Source: Desulforamulus profundi
Lineage (GTDB): Bacteria > Bacillota_B > Desulfotomaculia > Desulfotomaculales > Desulfotomaculaceae
Direction: 5' to 3'
Assembly (NCBI RefSeq): GCF_002607855.1
Contig: NZ_AWQQ01000020.1
Span: 1 to 64,000 of the forward strand
Length of the DNA stretch: 64,000 bases
The notes under the pieces are model-generated. The model had not been told where the DNA came from. It was given only the letters and a program-made list of their open reading frames with translations, and did not search any database. Positions 1 to 9,085 of the stretch are shown here, one piece after another. Numbering within the stretch: position 1 is the first letter of the stretch; every line of letters starts with the position of its first letter. The translations under genes and the position numbers were made by a program.

Positions 1-479
1 GTGTCTCCAACAAGGTCGTTGATATGTCACCGCCTTTCCTCCACAGGCATTACCCTGCATCATTGGTACTATTCGGTGATCCGACTCCCTATCCGCCTTT
101 TGACTCCCTCACTTTTTTATCGCTTGATCGGTCATACTCCTTACGAAGAGCGGATAGGATCTCCTGAGTTACCGCTGCATGTCAGTGTTTAACGTGCCGA
201 GGTCTCCGACCCCGGGAAGTTCCGTCAATCTCGCCATAATGATTGCCGAAATGTTGCTTTCTGCTCTGGCAACAGCATCAGCCTTCCCAATTTTATAGGT
301 ATTTCGGGGCTCAGTTCCTTCAGCTTATGCTTTCGGCCCGCTAACTTGCTTGTCTACGCTTAAACCTTTAGGTTACCCTATCGGTTCCAAGACTAGCTAC
401 GGGCGGCTGGCTAAACCCTACCCGGTGGGATTCCCACCCACTACATTCAGCGACATTGCTCAGCCGCACTGCCAGGCAC
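1..479 (-). mobile_element. Group II intron, 5' ribozyme part (cut by window edge)
   Basis: Read on the minus strand, this stretch carries the conserved blocks of a bacterial group II intron domain I. There is a G-rich 5' segment followed by the GTGGG-AATCCCAC stem, a GGTTCCAAGACTAG-like block, a GTTAGCGGGCCGAAAGCATAAGC-type block (read about 320-350), and the hallmark GGCGAGATTGACGGAA near 222-238. No reverse transcriptase is visible, because the intron runs leftwards out of the window, where the encoded protein should lie. The 5' splice boundary is uncertain: GTGCG at about 469 or GTGCC at about 479. The short open frames here are not genes. Family known from other Firmicute introns; insertion target not recognisable. 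Confidence 0.75.
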
Positions 480-950
480 CTAACTTATTAACCACAATGT
501 TTTAGCAATCACAAACCGTTATGAAAATTGATTACATAGAATTACTAAAAGTAAGCAAGCAGGCCGGCGTTTCCAGAAACGGAGAGTGAGTGATTGCCCG
601 TTGCCCCAGCGGTAGTGACAAAACCGAAACAAACACCGCCGTAAGAATATATAATAATATTGCATATACCCAGGAAGCCTCGGAAGAAAATAATCTCTTT
701 CCGGGGCTTTGTGCATGATCTGAACTGCATCTTCGAATCAACAAGGCTCGGCCATTGCCTTAAGGCCCGGGGGCGTCGCTAATGCTTGAACGTTAGGTGA
801 AATGTTCTATCGGAGCAAAGATTTTAAGGGAAAAGAAAAAACCCGTTGAATTCACAGGTTATAGGTTATTCCAGAACTCTTCTTGGGTTGTTTTTAATTG
901 TTTTCGCAGAATTATTTTCCATATGGTTACAGGTATTTCTTTAGAGGGTG
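480..950. other. Intergenic region with no recognisable gene
   Basis: Between the intron edge and the malate synthase remnant no open frame has a ribosome binding site or family resemblance. A GTTAGGT motif at about 793-799 resembles half of an integron attC site but lacks the partner core. Overlapping short frames between 519 and 744 on the minus strand look like chance. Confidence 0.5.
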
Positions 951-1085
951 CGACTGGATTATGCCGTCGTCAACGGCAAATTATCCGTTACACTTCGCAA
1001 TGGAGAAACCACCGGACTCAAAGACGATTCCAAGCTCGTGGGCTATCAGGGTCAGCCTGCAGACCCAGTGGCTGTATTGCATTGA
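951..1085 (+). pseudogene. glcB: Malate synthase G fragment
   Basis: A 44-codon open stretch reads DYAVVNGKLSVTL, then TGLKDDSKLVGYQGQPADP, which matches my memory of the malate synthase G segment just before the catalytic HIEI region. It stops with TGA after VAVLH, where the family continues with a glycine- and histidine-rich motif. No start codon, upstream domain or C-terminal half is present, so this is a decayed remnant of the glyoxylate-shunt enzyme. The call rests on recognised family wording, not on an alignment. Confidence 0.6.
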
Positions 1086-1222
1086 AGACATGCTGGGCCT
1101 GGATTGTTTGGAAATTTTATGATGAGGCCAATGGTTTGTGAATAATAAGGCAGCGATATAAAACAAGATAATATTATTAGCCTGATTTGAGGCTTTCTAA
1201 TCCTGAGCTGAGGGAGTTATAA

Positions 1223-2847
1223 ATGATAAAAGGTACAGCGCACACGGATCCTTGGTGGAAAAAGGGAGTTATTTACCAGATCTATCCAAGAAGTTTCATG
1301 GACAGCAATAATGATGGAGTAGGGGATATTAAAGGAATCATATCAAAATTGGATTATTTGAATGATGGAACAGAGAATTCGCTGGGTATAGATGCAGTAT
1401 GGATATCACCGATCTACAAGTCCCCCATGAAGGATTTCGGCTATGATATAAGCGACTATGGAGATATAGATGCTATCTTTGGAAGCATGGATGACTTCAA
1501 GCTGCTGCTTCAGGAAGCCCACAAACGGAATATAAGGATCATCATGGACCTTGTCATAAACCATACTTCCGATGAACATCCCTGGTTTATAGAATCAAGG
1601 AAAAGCAAAGACAACCCCAGGCGGGACTGGTATATATGGCATGAGGACAGGGGGAAAAAGCCTAATAACTGGGTATGTTCCTTTGAAATGAAAAATGCCT
1701 GGTGGTTTGATAATCATACAAAGGAATACTACCTTGGAACCTTTACAAGGCACCAACCGGAATTAAACTGGAGAAATCCTGATCTCAGAAAAGCTGTCTA
1801 TGAAATGATAGGTTTCTGGCTCGACCTGGGTGTGGATGGTTTTCGCATGGACGTTGTCAATTGGTATATCAAAGACGATCAATACAGGAACAATCCCTGG
1901 AAGCTGTCTTTTAATCCGATTGATGTGCAAAAACATCTGTATGACAGAAACCGGCCGGAGACACATGATATATGCAAGGAAATAAGGGTCATAACGGATC
2001 AGTATGAAGACAGGATGCTGGTTGGAGAGATCTATACCAATGATGCCGGAGAAGCGGTATCTTATCATGGAAAGGGAAATGACGAACTTCACATGGCATT
2101 CAATTTCAGCTTCCTTTTTCAAAGGTGGAGTGCCAGGGGATTCTATAAAAACATAACGGAGTATTATAATTTGCTCCCGGCAGATGCATGGCCGAATTTC
2201 ACATTGAGCAACCATGACCAGCCCAGGCATTACTACCGCTACAGGGACGGCAAATACACCGATGCCAGGGCAAAGGTTGCTGCGGCACTGCTGATGACAC
2301 TGCGGGGAACACCCTTTATCTACTATGGTGAGGAAATTGGCATGACCTGTGAAAAAATTGCCAGGAAAGACCTTCAGGACCTTTAGGAAAAAAGGGATGG
2401 CCTGTCATCCGGGGGAGAGATGCTGAAAGAACCCCAATGCAATGGGATGATTCACAATATGCAGGATTCTCAAAGGCCAAGCCGTGGCTCCCGGTAAATT
2501 CCGACTACAGGCATAAAAATGTAAATGCCCAGAGTAAAGACAAAAACTCCCTGCTTACTTTTTATAAATCGCTAATATGGTTGAGAAAAAGAAGTAATGC
2601 ACTCTCTATAGGGGATCTTGAGTTTATAGACAAGGAACCGGGTGAGGTTCTTATCTATAAAAGAAAATATGGAGATGAAGAGGTAAATGTGGTTTTGAAT
2701 TTTTCTAAAAGGCACCAGGCTGTCAATATTGACAAGGAAGGTAAAGAAAGATTGCTTTTAGGTACACATAGAAATGAGGGGGAGGAAGTATCTTTGAATA
2801 AATTGGATATTCAACCTTACGAAGTTTTAATTATCGGCTCTGTTTGA
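1223..2847 (+). pseudogene. GH13 alpha-glucosidase / oligo-1,6-glucosidase, one frameshift
   Basis: A glycoside hydrolase family 13 enzyme cleaving alpha-1,4 or alpha-1,6 bonds of malto- or isomalto-oligosaccharides, probably in the cytoplasm because no signal peptide is seen. All four GH13 blocks are visible: DLVINHTS, GFRMDVVN (nucleophile Asp), LVGEIY (acid/base Glu) and LSNHDQPR. The start ATG at 1223 follows GAGGGAG. The frame breaks near 2378-2383, where GACCTTTAG should read GACCCTTTAGG. Adding one C joins residues up to RKDLQD with PLGKKGWPVIRGRD and restores a 541-residue protein of normal length. The second part (2437-2847) is the C-terminal beta domain. It is either an inactivated gene or a base miscall; the second seems more likely given the other breaks. 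Confidence 0.85.
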
Positions 2848-3359
2848 TAATGCGGAAAACTAATAACAGTCGAGGGACAAACCGCAGGTGCTTTACAAGA
2901 ACGCTACCCCAAAACGTATCAAAAATACCAGCAACAAACAGAATTTATCTCTGAAAAACTGTCCGGTTAGGGGTCGCTCAGCTAGAACGATTAGCCACCG
3001 CTTTTTATGTTACCGATGGAAGAAGGAAGAGAACAGACGGTTAGTTACCGAGCGACCAGAGTTCATGAACTAAAACCCCATGTTCCGTTGAACCAGGCAA
3101 TAGATGCCGTACAAAAAGTAGATGAATTAGGGTAAAGGACCACAAATGCCATATAGGCAGTTGCAGGCTTCCTTTAGCTCTTTTTGTAGAAGGGGATAAA
3201 GCAGGTAACCATCCCGCCGATACCCGCTTGTACACCGCGGACGGTTACCGGTAACGAGTCTATGTTCTTCTATTGTTTTTTCTACAGTAAAAATGTATAA
3301 TTACAAGCGTATATATCAATAAAATACACGTTATCTCTAAAGAATGAGGAGTAATTAGA
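2848..3359. other. Intergenic region with short coding-like remnants
   Basis: No intact gene. In the plus frames there are short runs with protein-like composition: one at about 2874-2970 containing QERYPKTYQKYQQQTEFI, one at about 3019-3135 ending IDAVQKVDELG, and one near 3170-3250 containing ALFVEGDKAGNHPADTRLY. They lie in different frames with stops between them and probably descend from one or more decayed genes. I do not recognise the family. Confidence 0.35.
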
Positions 3360-3719
3360 TTGAACCCCAAGGGCCAAATAGAAGATGACATAGCAAAGGC
3401 TATCATTCAGTGGGAAAAGGATTACATGGGACGGGGACCGGAGGATGCAAAGACCGATATCCTGCGTAACATGATAATTGTAAGCTTGCGTGGTGTACTT
3501 TCTAAAGCCGAGCAGCACCTGGCAAGGGATAAAGCAGGGATGACTCTGGTTAAAAAGTTGCGTCAGCAATTGGTTGAACAGGGGCGTTCTGAATTGGATA
3601 AAGTGGTTGCGGAAATCACTTCAGCTAAAGTAGTGAGCCTACACACTGATATAAGCACGAAGACCGGAGAGAGGATCTTTATTTTCGTGATGGATCGCAA
3701 TTTACAAAAACATATTTAG
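3360..3719 (+). CDS. DUF2294 domain protein
   Basis: A 119-residue soluble protein beginning at TTG after GAATGAGGAG. The order KGQIEDDIAKAIIQWEKDYM, YMGRGPEDAKTDI, LRGVLSKAEQHLA and the end SLHTDISTKTGERIFIFV is the DUF2294 pattern. This family is widespread in Firmicutes and its biochemical role is not established. The length is normal. It stands alone; the next gene is convergent and may overlap its 3' end by a few codons. Confidence 0.85.
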   Translation: MNPKGQIEDDIAKAIIQWEKDYMGRGPEDAKTDILRNMIIVSLRGVLSKAEQHLARDKAGMTLVKKLRQQLVEQGRSELDKVVAEITSAKVVSLHTDISTKTGERIFIFVMDRNLQKHI

Positions 3720-3845
3720 TTGGAAGATGCTGACGGTTTCCTGGTGTACCTCTCCTTTTTGCCAGCCCAAATCCCGCATTTCCACCTTCGCCACGGTACG
3801 ATTCGCTGTACTGCCAAATTTTATTCCTGAAGAAGTAATTTCCAT
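3702..3845 (-). CDS. Possible small protein at end of ferredoxin operon
   Basis: A 47-codon frame starting with ATG at 3845, preceded by a weak GGCGGG signal, reads MEITSSGIKFGSTANRTV and ends at 3702. It lies 25 bases downstream of the ferredoxin-like gene on the same strand and overlaps the tail of the DUF2294 gene in antiparallel. The composition is not obviously random, but no family is recognised. Low certainty. Confidence 0.3.
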   Translation of the reverse strand: MEITSSGIKFGSTANRTVAKVEMRDLGWQKGEVHQETVSIFQLNMFL

Positions 3846-3870
3846 ATCATCCCGCCTCGTTTTTGCAAAT

Positions 3871-4566
3871 TTACCTTACCTTACCGTCTGCGGAAATAAT
3901 CACTTCCCGAACGGGGATCTCTTTGCCTGACATTTGGAGGGCTTGCTTTAAAATGCCGGTGATGCCTCCACAGCAGGGCACTTCCATGCGGGCTACGACA
4001 ATGGTTTTAATATCGTTCAGTGTTAAAATTTGCGCCAACTTCTCCACATACCCCTGAATATTATCCAGCTTGGGGCAGGCAATGGCAATGGTACGGTTTT
4101 TCAATAATTTCTGCTGGAAGTCCCCGTATGCTGCCATGACGCAATCGGCGCAGAGCAGCAGGTTGGCATCCCGGAAGTAAGGTGCGGCGGGATTCAGCAG
4201 GTGCAGTTGAACAGGCCACTGGCACAGGTGGGATGGCTGGCTGCCCAAGGGGACCTGTCCTTCGTCTTTTTGTTCAATTACCCTTGTTTGTGCCGACGGG
4301 CAGCCGCAGGAGGGGCCGCTGGGGGCAGCAGTTTTCAGTTTGATGTTGGACCTTGACGTATTAAAGGACTCTGCTTCCTTTTCGATCAGTTGGATTGCAT
4401 CCACGGGGCACTGGGGCAGGCACATTCCCAGACCGTCACAGTAGGACTCGGAAACCAGCCGGGCTTTACCGTCAATGACCTGAATGGCTCCCTGCATGCA
4501 GGCGTTGGCACATAGGCCGCAGCCAATGCATTTTTCCTGATCTATTTGAATTACTTTGCGTTTCAT
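3871..4566 (-). CDS. Ferredoxin-like 4Fe-4S cluster protein
   Basis: A 231-residue cytoplasmic iron-sulfur protein. Near the N-terminus are two cluster motifs, CIGCGLCANACMQGAI and CDGLGMCLPQCPVDAI. The later half holds more cysteines (CGCPSAQ, LCADC, VPCCGG), which could bind further metal or form a redox site. The start ATG at 4566 is chosen because GGAGG lies 8 bases upstream; a longer frame would add eleven residues without a signal. Transcribed after the HTH regulator upstream. In related anaerobes such a regulator-ferredoxin pair often sits beside a hybrid cluster protein, but no hcp is seen here. Physiological partner unknown. Confidence 0.8.
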   Translation of the reverse strand: MKRKVIQIDQEKCIGCGLCANACMQGAIQVIDGKARLVSESYCDGLGMCLPQCPVDAIQLIEKEAESFNTSRSNIKLKTAAPSGPSCGCPSAQTRVIEQKDEGQVPLGSQPSHLCQWPVQLHLLNPAAPYFRDANLLLCADCVMAAYGDFQQKLLKNRTIAIACPKLDNIQGYVEKLAQILTLNDIKTIVVARMEVPCCGGITGILKQALQMSGKEIPVREVIISADGKVR

Positions 4567-4766
4567 TAGGTTAGCCTCCTTCAAACTTACAAGTTTCAAT
4601 TGTTTGTTACTTCGTATTATAAATAAATTTGAGGAGTCTAACTGTAATATATGTCACGCTCTTACCGTGAGTTTTATCGCATCAGAATAAATCGAATAAT
4701 TTTATTTCAGGTCACGCCGACCGCCATTCCTTATATTACAAAAAGAAAACCACCCCCTGGGGGATT
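4567..4766. other. Spacer between HTH regulator and ferredoxin gene
   Basis: About 200 bases, AT-rich, between two genes on the minus strand. It holds the ferredoxin ribosome binding site and room for its own promoter. No clear -35/-10 pair or operator was identified. Confidence 0.4.
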
Positions 4767-5231
4767 TTATGGGAGAGGTGAAGCATGACTCATAGTACTG
4801 CTTCTCAGGCATGTTACAGGCAGATTAAGGCCGTAGCGATTGGCCAGGCAGCACAGGACAAACTGTTTGACTGATAAAATGTTCTTTTGAAGTTTATAGC
4901 AATCCTGCAACGCCTGGGATAAAAAGGCCAGGTGCAGCATTTCTGACGTAAAATCCTTTTCCTGCGGCGGCTTAATTTTATAATAGCAGCAGCCGGGTTT
5001 ACCGGGTTGGGAAGACTTGTAACGCTCGACTTCAATCCCCAACTGCTTTAATTCCTGAAGATAACGGTAAACGTTTCGCTCACTTACACCACAGGCATCT
5101 GCCATTTGCCGGAGGGTAACGCCACCCTGTGGGGTATCTCTTTTAAGCATTTTCACAATAAGCCGTAAATTAGCAGTATGATTTTTCTTCCTGCGCTTTT
5201 CCGGGGTATTGAGTACTTTTGGTACACCCAA
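4767..5231 (-). CDS. HTH-type transcriptional regulator
   Basis: A 154-residue protein with a winged helix-turn-helix at residues about 35-70: VTLRQMADACGVSERNVYRY then LQELKQLGIEVER. This resembles the HTH_11/DeoR type. The remainder is helical with several cysteines (PGCCYY, VLCCLANR) that could sense metal, redox state or nitric oxide. The start is TTG at 5231, six bases after GGGAGGG. It probably controls the ferredoxin gene downstream. Its leader holds an unusual three-arm inverted repeat, described separately. Confidence 0.7.
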   Translation of the reverse strand: MGVPKVLNTPEKRRKKNHTANLRLIVKMLKRDTPQGGVTLRQMADACGVSERNVYRYLQELKQLGIEVERYKSSQPGKPGCCYYKIKPPQEKDFTSEMLHLAFLSQALQDCYKLQKNILSVKQFVLCCLANRYGLNLPVTCLRSSTMSHASPLP

Positions 5232-5268
5232 AGGACATCCCTCCCTGTGATAAGGATAAAACTAAAGA

Positions 5269-5309
5269 GGGGTAGTCAGCTGTAAAGCTGACTACCCCCC
5301 TGATAGTCA
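5269..5309 (-). promoter_or_regulatory. Three-arm inverted repeat in the leader of the HTH gene
   Basis: GGGGTAGTCAGC (5269-5280) pairs perfectly with GCTGACTACCCC (5287-5298), giving a 12-bp stem with a 6-nt loop. The second arm can instead pair through TGACTA with TAGTCA at 5304-5309. In the minus-strand transcript these are mutually exclusive stems just ahead of the HTH ribosome binding site. There is no U-run, so it may act on translation or as a DNA operator. Confidence 0.5.
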
Positions 5310-5520
5310 AAAATCCGTTGACAACGAGCAATCGTTTCAACCCGAGAGCAATTATATAATTTTCTATATTGTAGCACAGGTGTTGTCACTACAACAATAA
5401 TAATTTTAAAGAAAAAAGGGTGATTCCTGGACAATTCCATATATTTTCCATTGAAAAAAATGCCTGCATCGTTCATAATAAATCTGTTTGCACAATTGTC
5501 GGAGAAGGAGGTGCAAGCGC

Positions 5521-6956
5521 ATGAAAAATTATGATGTTGTTGTGGTAGGGGCCGGACCGGCAGGGATATTTACCTGTTACGAACTGGCAACCAAAGCGCC
5601 CTATCTAAAAGTTTTACTTATGGATAAGGGAAGGAATATTTACAAGCGAGTGTGCCCCATTTTGCAAAAAAGCATTGTCAAATGCCCGCCCCCCACGCAA
5701 AAGAAGGAATATGCCGGCTGCATGCATGCCTGCTCCATTACCAACGGTTTTGGCGGGGCAGGGGCTTATTCGGACGGCAAGTTTAATATAACCACCGAAT
5801 TCGGGGGTTGGCTGACCGATTACCTGCCCCACTCCGAGGTGCTGGAGTTAATCAACTATGTGGACGGGATTAACATTAAGCACGGGGCCGTTTCGGCAGC
5901 TACCGATCCCACCACACCGGCAGTTAAAGCCATTGAAAAGCGCGGTCTGGGCGCCGGCCTGAAACTGCTGCGGGCGCAGGTGCGGCACCTGGGAACCGAA
6001 CAAAACCTGGAAATCCTGAAAAACATCTACGAATACCTGAAAAATCAGGTTGATATGCTTTTTGAAACAGAAGTGGAAAATCTGCTCACCACCACAGAAG
6101 GTGACAAACACCTTATCAACGGTGTTGTTGCCAGAACAGGGGAAGAATTTTTCGCCAAAAAAGTTGTCATTGCTCCCGGTCGGGACGGCTCCGAATGGCT
6201 CTCCGGCGTGTTAAAAAAGCACAGTCTGGAGGTGGATTCCAACCAGGTGGATGTGGGGGTTCGGGTGGAGACACTGAATGCCATTATGGAAGAGATCAAT
6301 GAGCACTTGTATGAAGGCAAATTTGTCTTCCGGACATCCGTTGGCACCACCGTAAGGACCTTCTGCAGCAACCCGGCCGGTACGTGGTTATCGAAAATCA
6401 CAGCGGCGTCATGCTGGCCAACGGCCACGCCTATAAGGACAAAAATCTTGGCAGCAACAATACTAATTTTGCCCTGCTGGTGTCGCAAAAGTTCTCCTAT
6501 CCCTTTAATAAGCCCATTGAATACGCCAAGTCGATCTCCAGACTGGCCAACGATTTGTCCAACGGCAGTGTACTGGTCCAGCGGTATGGCGATCTCATGA
6601 AGGGATACCGGTCAACCCACAAGCGCATCCGGGTGGGCTTTGTTGAACCTACCCTGAAAGAAGCGGAACCGGGGGATCTGAGCCTGGTGCTCCCCTACAA
6701 CACCCTGAAAAGTATCATCGAGATGATCGAAGCCCTGGATAAAGTCACGCCGGGCATTGCCTCGGAACACACCTTGCTCTACGGGGTGGAGGCCAAATTT
6801 TACTCGGCCCGGCCCAAATTAACGGGTAAGTTCGAGACAGAAATAACCGGCTTATATGCCGGCGGCGACGGTGCAGGGATCACCCGGGGCCTGGCCCAAG
6901 CTGGCGCCTGCGGTGTAGCGATGGCGCGGGATATCATCGAGAAGTTACAAAACTAG
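5521..6956 (+). pseudogene. FAD-dependent dehydrogenase (COG2509-like), one frameshift
   Basis: An NAD(P)/FAD-dependent oxidoreductase. The dinucleotide-binding motif VVVVGAGPAGIFTC is at the very start, and the C-terminal FAD motif GLYAGGDGAGITRGLAQA sits near residue 450. The middle contains the GFGGAGAYSDGKFN block typical of this uncharacterised dehydrogenase family. The ATG at 5521 follows AAGGAGG. The frame is lost at about 6376-6381, where GGCCGGTACGTG lacks one G. Restoring it joins CSNPAG to YVVIENHSG and gives 478 residues, the normal family length. It is monocistronic, with a terminator after it. The physiological substrate is not known. Either a base miscall or a recent inactivation. 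Confidence 0.85.
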
Positions 6957-6996
6957 TTTGATGAAGGTTAATTGTTGAAGAACGGCAGGAATCAGC

Positions 6997-7023
6997 TCTC
7001 ATCCAAAGGATGGGGGTTTTTTT
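6997..7023 (+). terminator. Terminator after FAD dehydrogenase
   Basis: CATCC-AAA-GGATG, extendable with G-U pairs, is followed by a run of seven T. Confidence 0.55.
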
Positions 7024-7096
7024 GATTAAAGGGATTATACCCTGAAAACCCCGAAGGAGAACATTGTCCCGGTGTGTGAGAACAGAGTAGGCGGTA

Positions 7097-7231
7097 ATGC
7101 CCGCCGCCAGGTATTCCAGGAAGCTGCTCGAGGTACCGGTGTCCTGGGAGGAACGTATCGCTGACGGTGTCGAGATTACGGTGGCTCTTAAACATGAGCC
7201 GGACACGCCCGGGTATTGGCCCTATGATTAA
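7097..7231 (+). pseudogene. Coding-like remnant of unknown family
   Basis: A 44-codon frame from ATG at 7097 contains RYSRKLLEVPVSWEERIADG and ends GYWPYD. The composition is protein-like, but there is no ribosome binding site and an in-frame stop lies just upstream. Possibly the end of a deleted gene. Nothing else is seen between 7024 and 7583 except a short inverted repeat (GACTGAGT/ACTCGGTC, about 7532-7553) that may belong to the promoter of the next gene. Confidence 0.3.
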
Positions 7232-7583
7232 CGATGGGTTTGGCAAAGAGTCTCACCCTGCCCGGTAAGACTGGTAAAAAGAATTTTGTCAATAGTTTGT
7301 TTAAAATTCGGCCCGATACAAGAATTGTGAAAAAAATTAAGGTGTTAAGGGTTTGGATTGGCGGACAAGTCAGGTGACAAAAAACATTGTCAAATTACTG
7401 ATAATCCGTGTATTTTAGCACCTTTCACGAATAAAACCAAGAAAGACAATTATTTCATGGGGGCTTGTATATAAAAAATGTTGTAAGAAAAACAGGCCTT
7501 TGGTACATTACCTGTGTAATCGATAAAAAGCGACTGAGTTTGCGCACTCGGTCACAAGAACATTATGATAGGGGGTGGAAAAT

Positions 7584-8975
7584 ATGTTCCTGCGCAAGGT
7601 GACGACCAAAAAGAACGGCAGAGAATACGTCTATGTTAAGCTGATTGAAAGCTACCGCATGGAAGGCAAAGTGAAGCAGCGTGTGCTGGCCAACTTTGGC
7701 AGTCTGGACAACCTTACTCCCGGCAAAATCAAATCTTTAATTGCCAGCCTCAGTAAATTGCATAATGAAATAGAGACCGGTGATAACCAGTTAACCAATG
7801 TGGATAACCTGGTTCTTCAGATGGAAAGTCTTCAAGCCAGACTGGCCCGGTCCGACATCCGGCACGTCATGGAGAAAGCCATCAGGTGCCCCAAGCAGCT
7901 TGACCTGGCCCAGGCTTTGGTGATCAAGTCTGCAGCCGGGGAAAATGTTAACCTTCCCATTCAGGACGTTTGCAAAAGGACCGGACTTTGCGACGGCACC
8001 AATATCCAGTTCTATCATGTTACCAAAAAACTGGGGCAGGAAGAAGTAAGACAAGCATTGTTTCATCACTGGCTGTTGAGCAGCGGCTGTGACAAAAAAT
8101 CAGCCAAAACAGTATTTATTCACATTGTTCCCGCGGTATTCAAAGGGGCCTTTTATGAGGGGTTTGTTCCGGAGGTGTTCTTACTGCCGGAGCATTATCG
8201 AAAGAAGCTCATTTTATTACTTGCCTGTGATGAAAAGGGCACACCGGTAGAATTTGAGTACGCAGAGGGACTGAAGCACCTGCCGCAGCAGGTCGAACTG
8301 CTTGTTCAGCGCATGAAAAACCAGGCCAGGATTCAGGCAGTGGTACTGGATGCCGAAAACTACCTGTCCGCCGGTTCAAAAAACTACCTGGTAGCCGGAA
8401 TGATGCCGGACGATGAGAAGCACCGGCAGGATACGAGCTACTTTCAAGGGGTCCAAGTTCAATCCCACGGTCAAGACAAAACAAAGGAACTCCAGGCCAA
8501 ATTGGCCAGGACCTCTGCCGGGTTGGAAATGATTAAGGCGGATATCCTTCTTGGTAAACTATCCAGGGAATCAGCCATCCGAAAAAGGGCAGCGATGGTT
8601 CTGAAAGACAATGACTGCCAGGACATGGTCGCCTATCGCTATGACCAGGACAGCAATTCCTTTGCCTATGAAATTAAAGAGGAAATGGTAAACCGGAAAA
8701 ACCGCTCGGAAATCATAACCACCTGGGGAGTGAAAGGATTTAATACCAAAGAAGGTTCCCTGCCGGAGTGGGTGGGTATTCATGTGGGCAGATTTACCGA
8801 AATATCCGATCAACTTCGGATTCCCTTGATAAACGTCTGTGCCGAGTACCATTATTCTCCGGAAATCATCTCAGGTCATATTTTACTGGAAGTTATCAAA
8901 AGCCGGCTGCAAGAGGATAACAATATTGCTGATCAGGAGGTGAAGAGCGGGGAATGCTTGGGGCTGTGCATATAA
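7584..8975 (+). CDS. Transposase-like protein (IS1634/IS4-related), probably not active
   Basis: A 463-residue intact protein. The N-terminus (REYVYVKLIESYRMEGKVKQ then RVLANFGSL) is the typical N-terminal domain of IS1634-type transposases. The C-terminal order, including VCAEYHYSPEIISGHILL, follows the end of that family. In the core, where the family has its DDE catalytic acidic residues, the sequence is strongly divergent (AVVLDAENYLSAGSKNYLVA), so catalysis may be lost. ATG 7584 is preferred because GGGGGTGG lies 5 bases upstream; GTG 7575 is possible. No terminal inverted repeats or target duplication were recognised around it. It could be a decayed element or a domesticated protein. 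Confidence 0.65.
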   Translation: MFLRKVTTKKNGREYVYVKLIESYRMEGKVKQRVLANFGSLDNLTPGKIKSLIASLSKLHNEIETGDNQLTNVDNLVLQMESLQARLARSDIRHVMEKAIRCPKQLDLAQALVIKSAAGENVNLPIQDVCKRTGLCDGTNIQFYHVTKKLGQEEVRQALFHHWLLSSGCDKKSAKTVFIHIVPAVFKGAFYEGFVPEVFLLPEHYRKKLILLLACDEKGTPVEFEYAEGLKHLPQQVELLVQRMKNQARIQAVVLDAENYLSAGSKNYLVAGMMPDDEKHRQDTSYFQGVQVQSHGQDKTKELQAKLARTSAGLEMIKADILLGKLSRESAIRKRAAMVLKDNDCQDMVAYRYDQDSNSFAYEIKEEMVNRKNRSEIITTWGVKGFNTKEGSLPEWVGIHVGRFTEISDQLRIPLINVCAEYHYSPEIISGHILLEVIKSRLQEDNNIADQEVKSGECLGLCI

Positions 8976-9085
8976 AAGATATCAAATGACAAGCACCTTT
9001 ATTTCAAGAGAAGAATAGGAATAGATCTTAATTATTTTGACCTGAAGCACCTTTTTAAACACTGTTAGAGAAGGGGGTCACCCGA

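Noticed and set aside
740..800. Possible integron attC site (GTTAGGT core)
   Set aside because: The matching inverse core and the paired inner boxes expected in an attC were not found upstream; no integrase is nearby.
797..1141. 114-codon plus-strand frame
   Set aside because: No ribosome binding site, and another frame of the same DNA encodes the malate synthase remnant.
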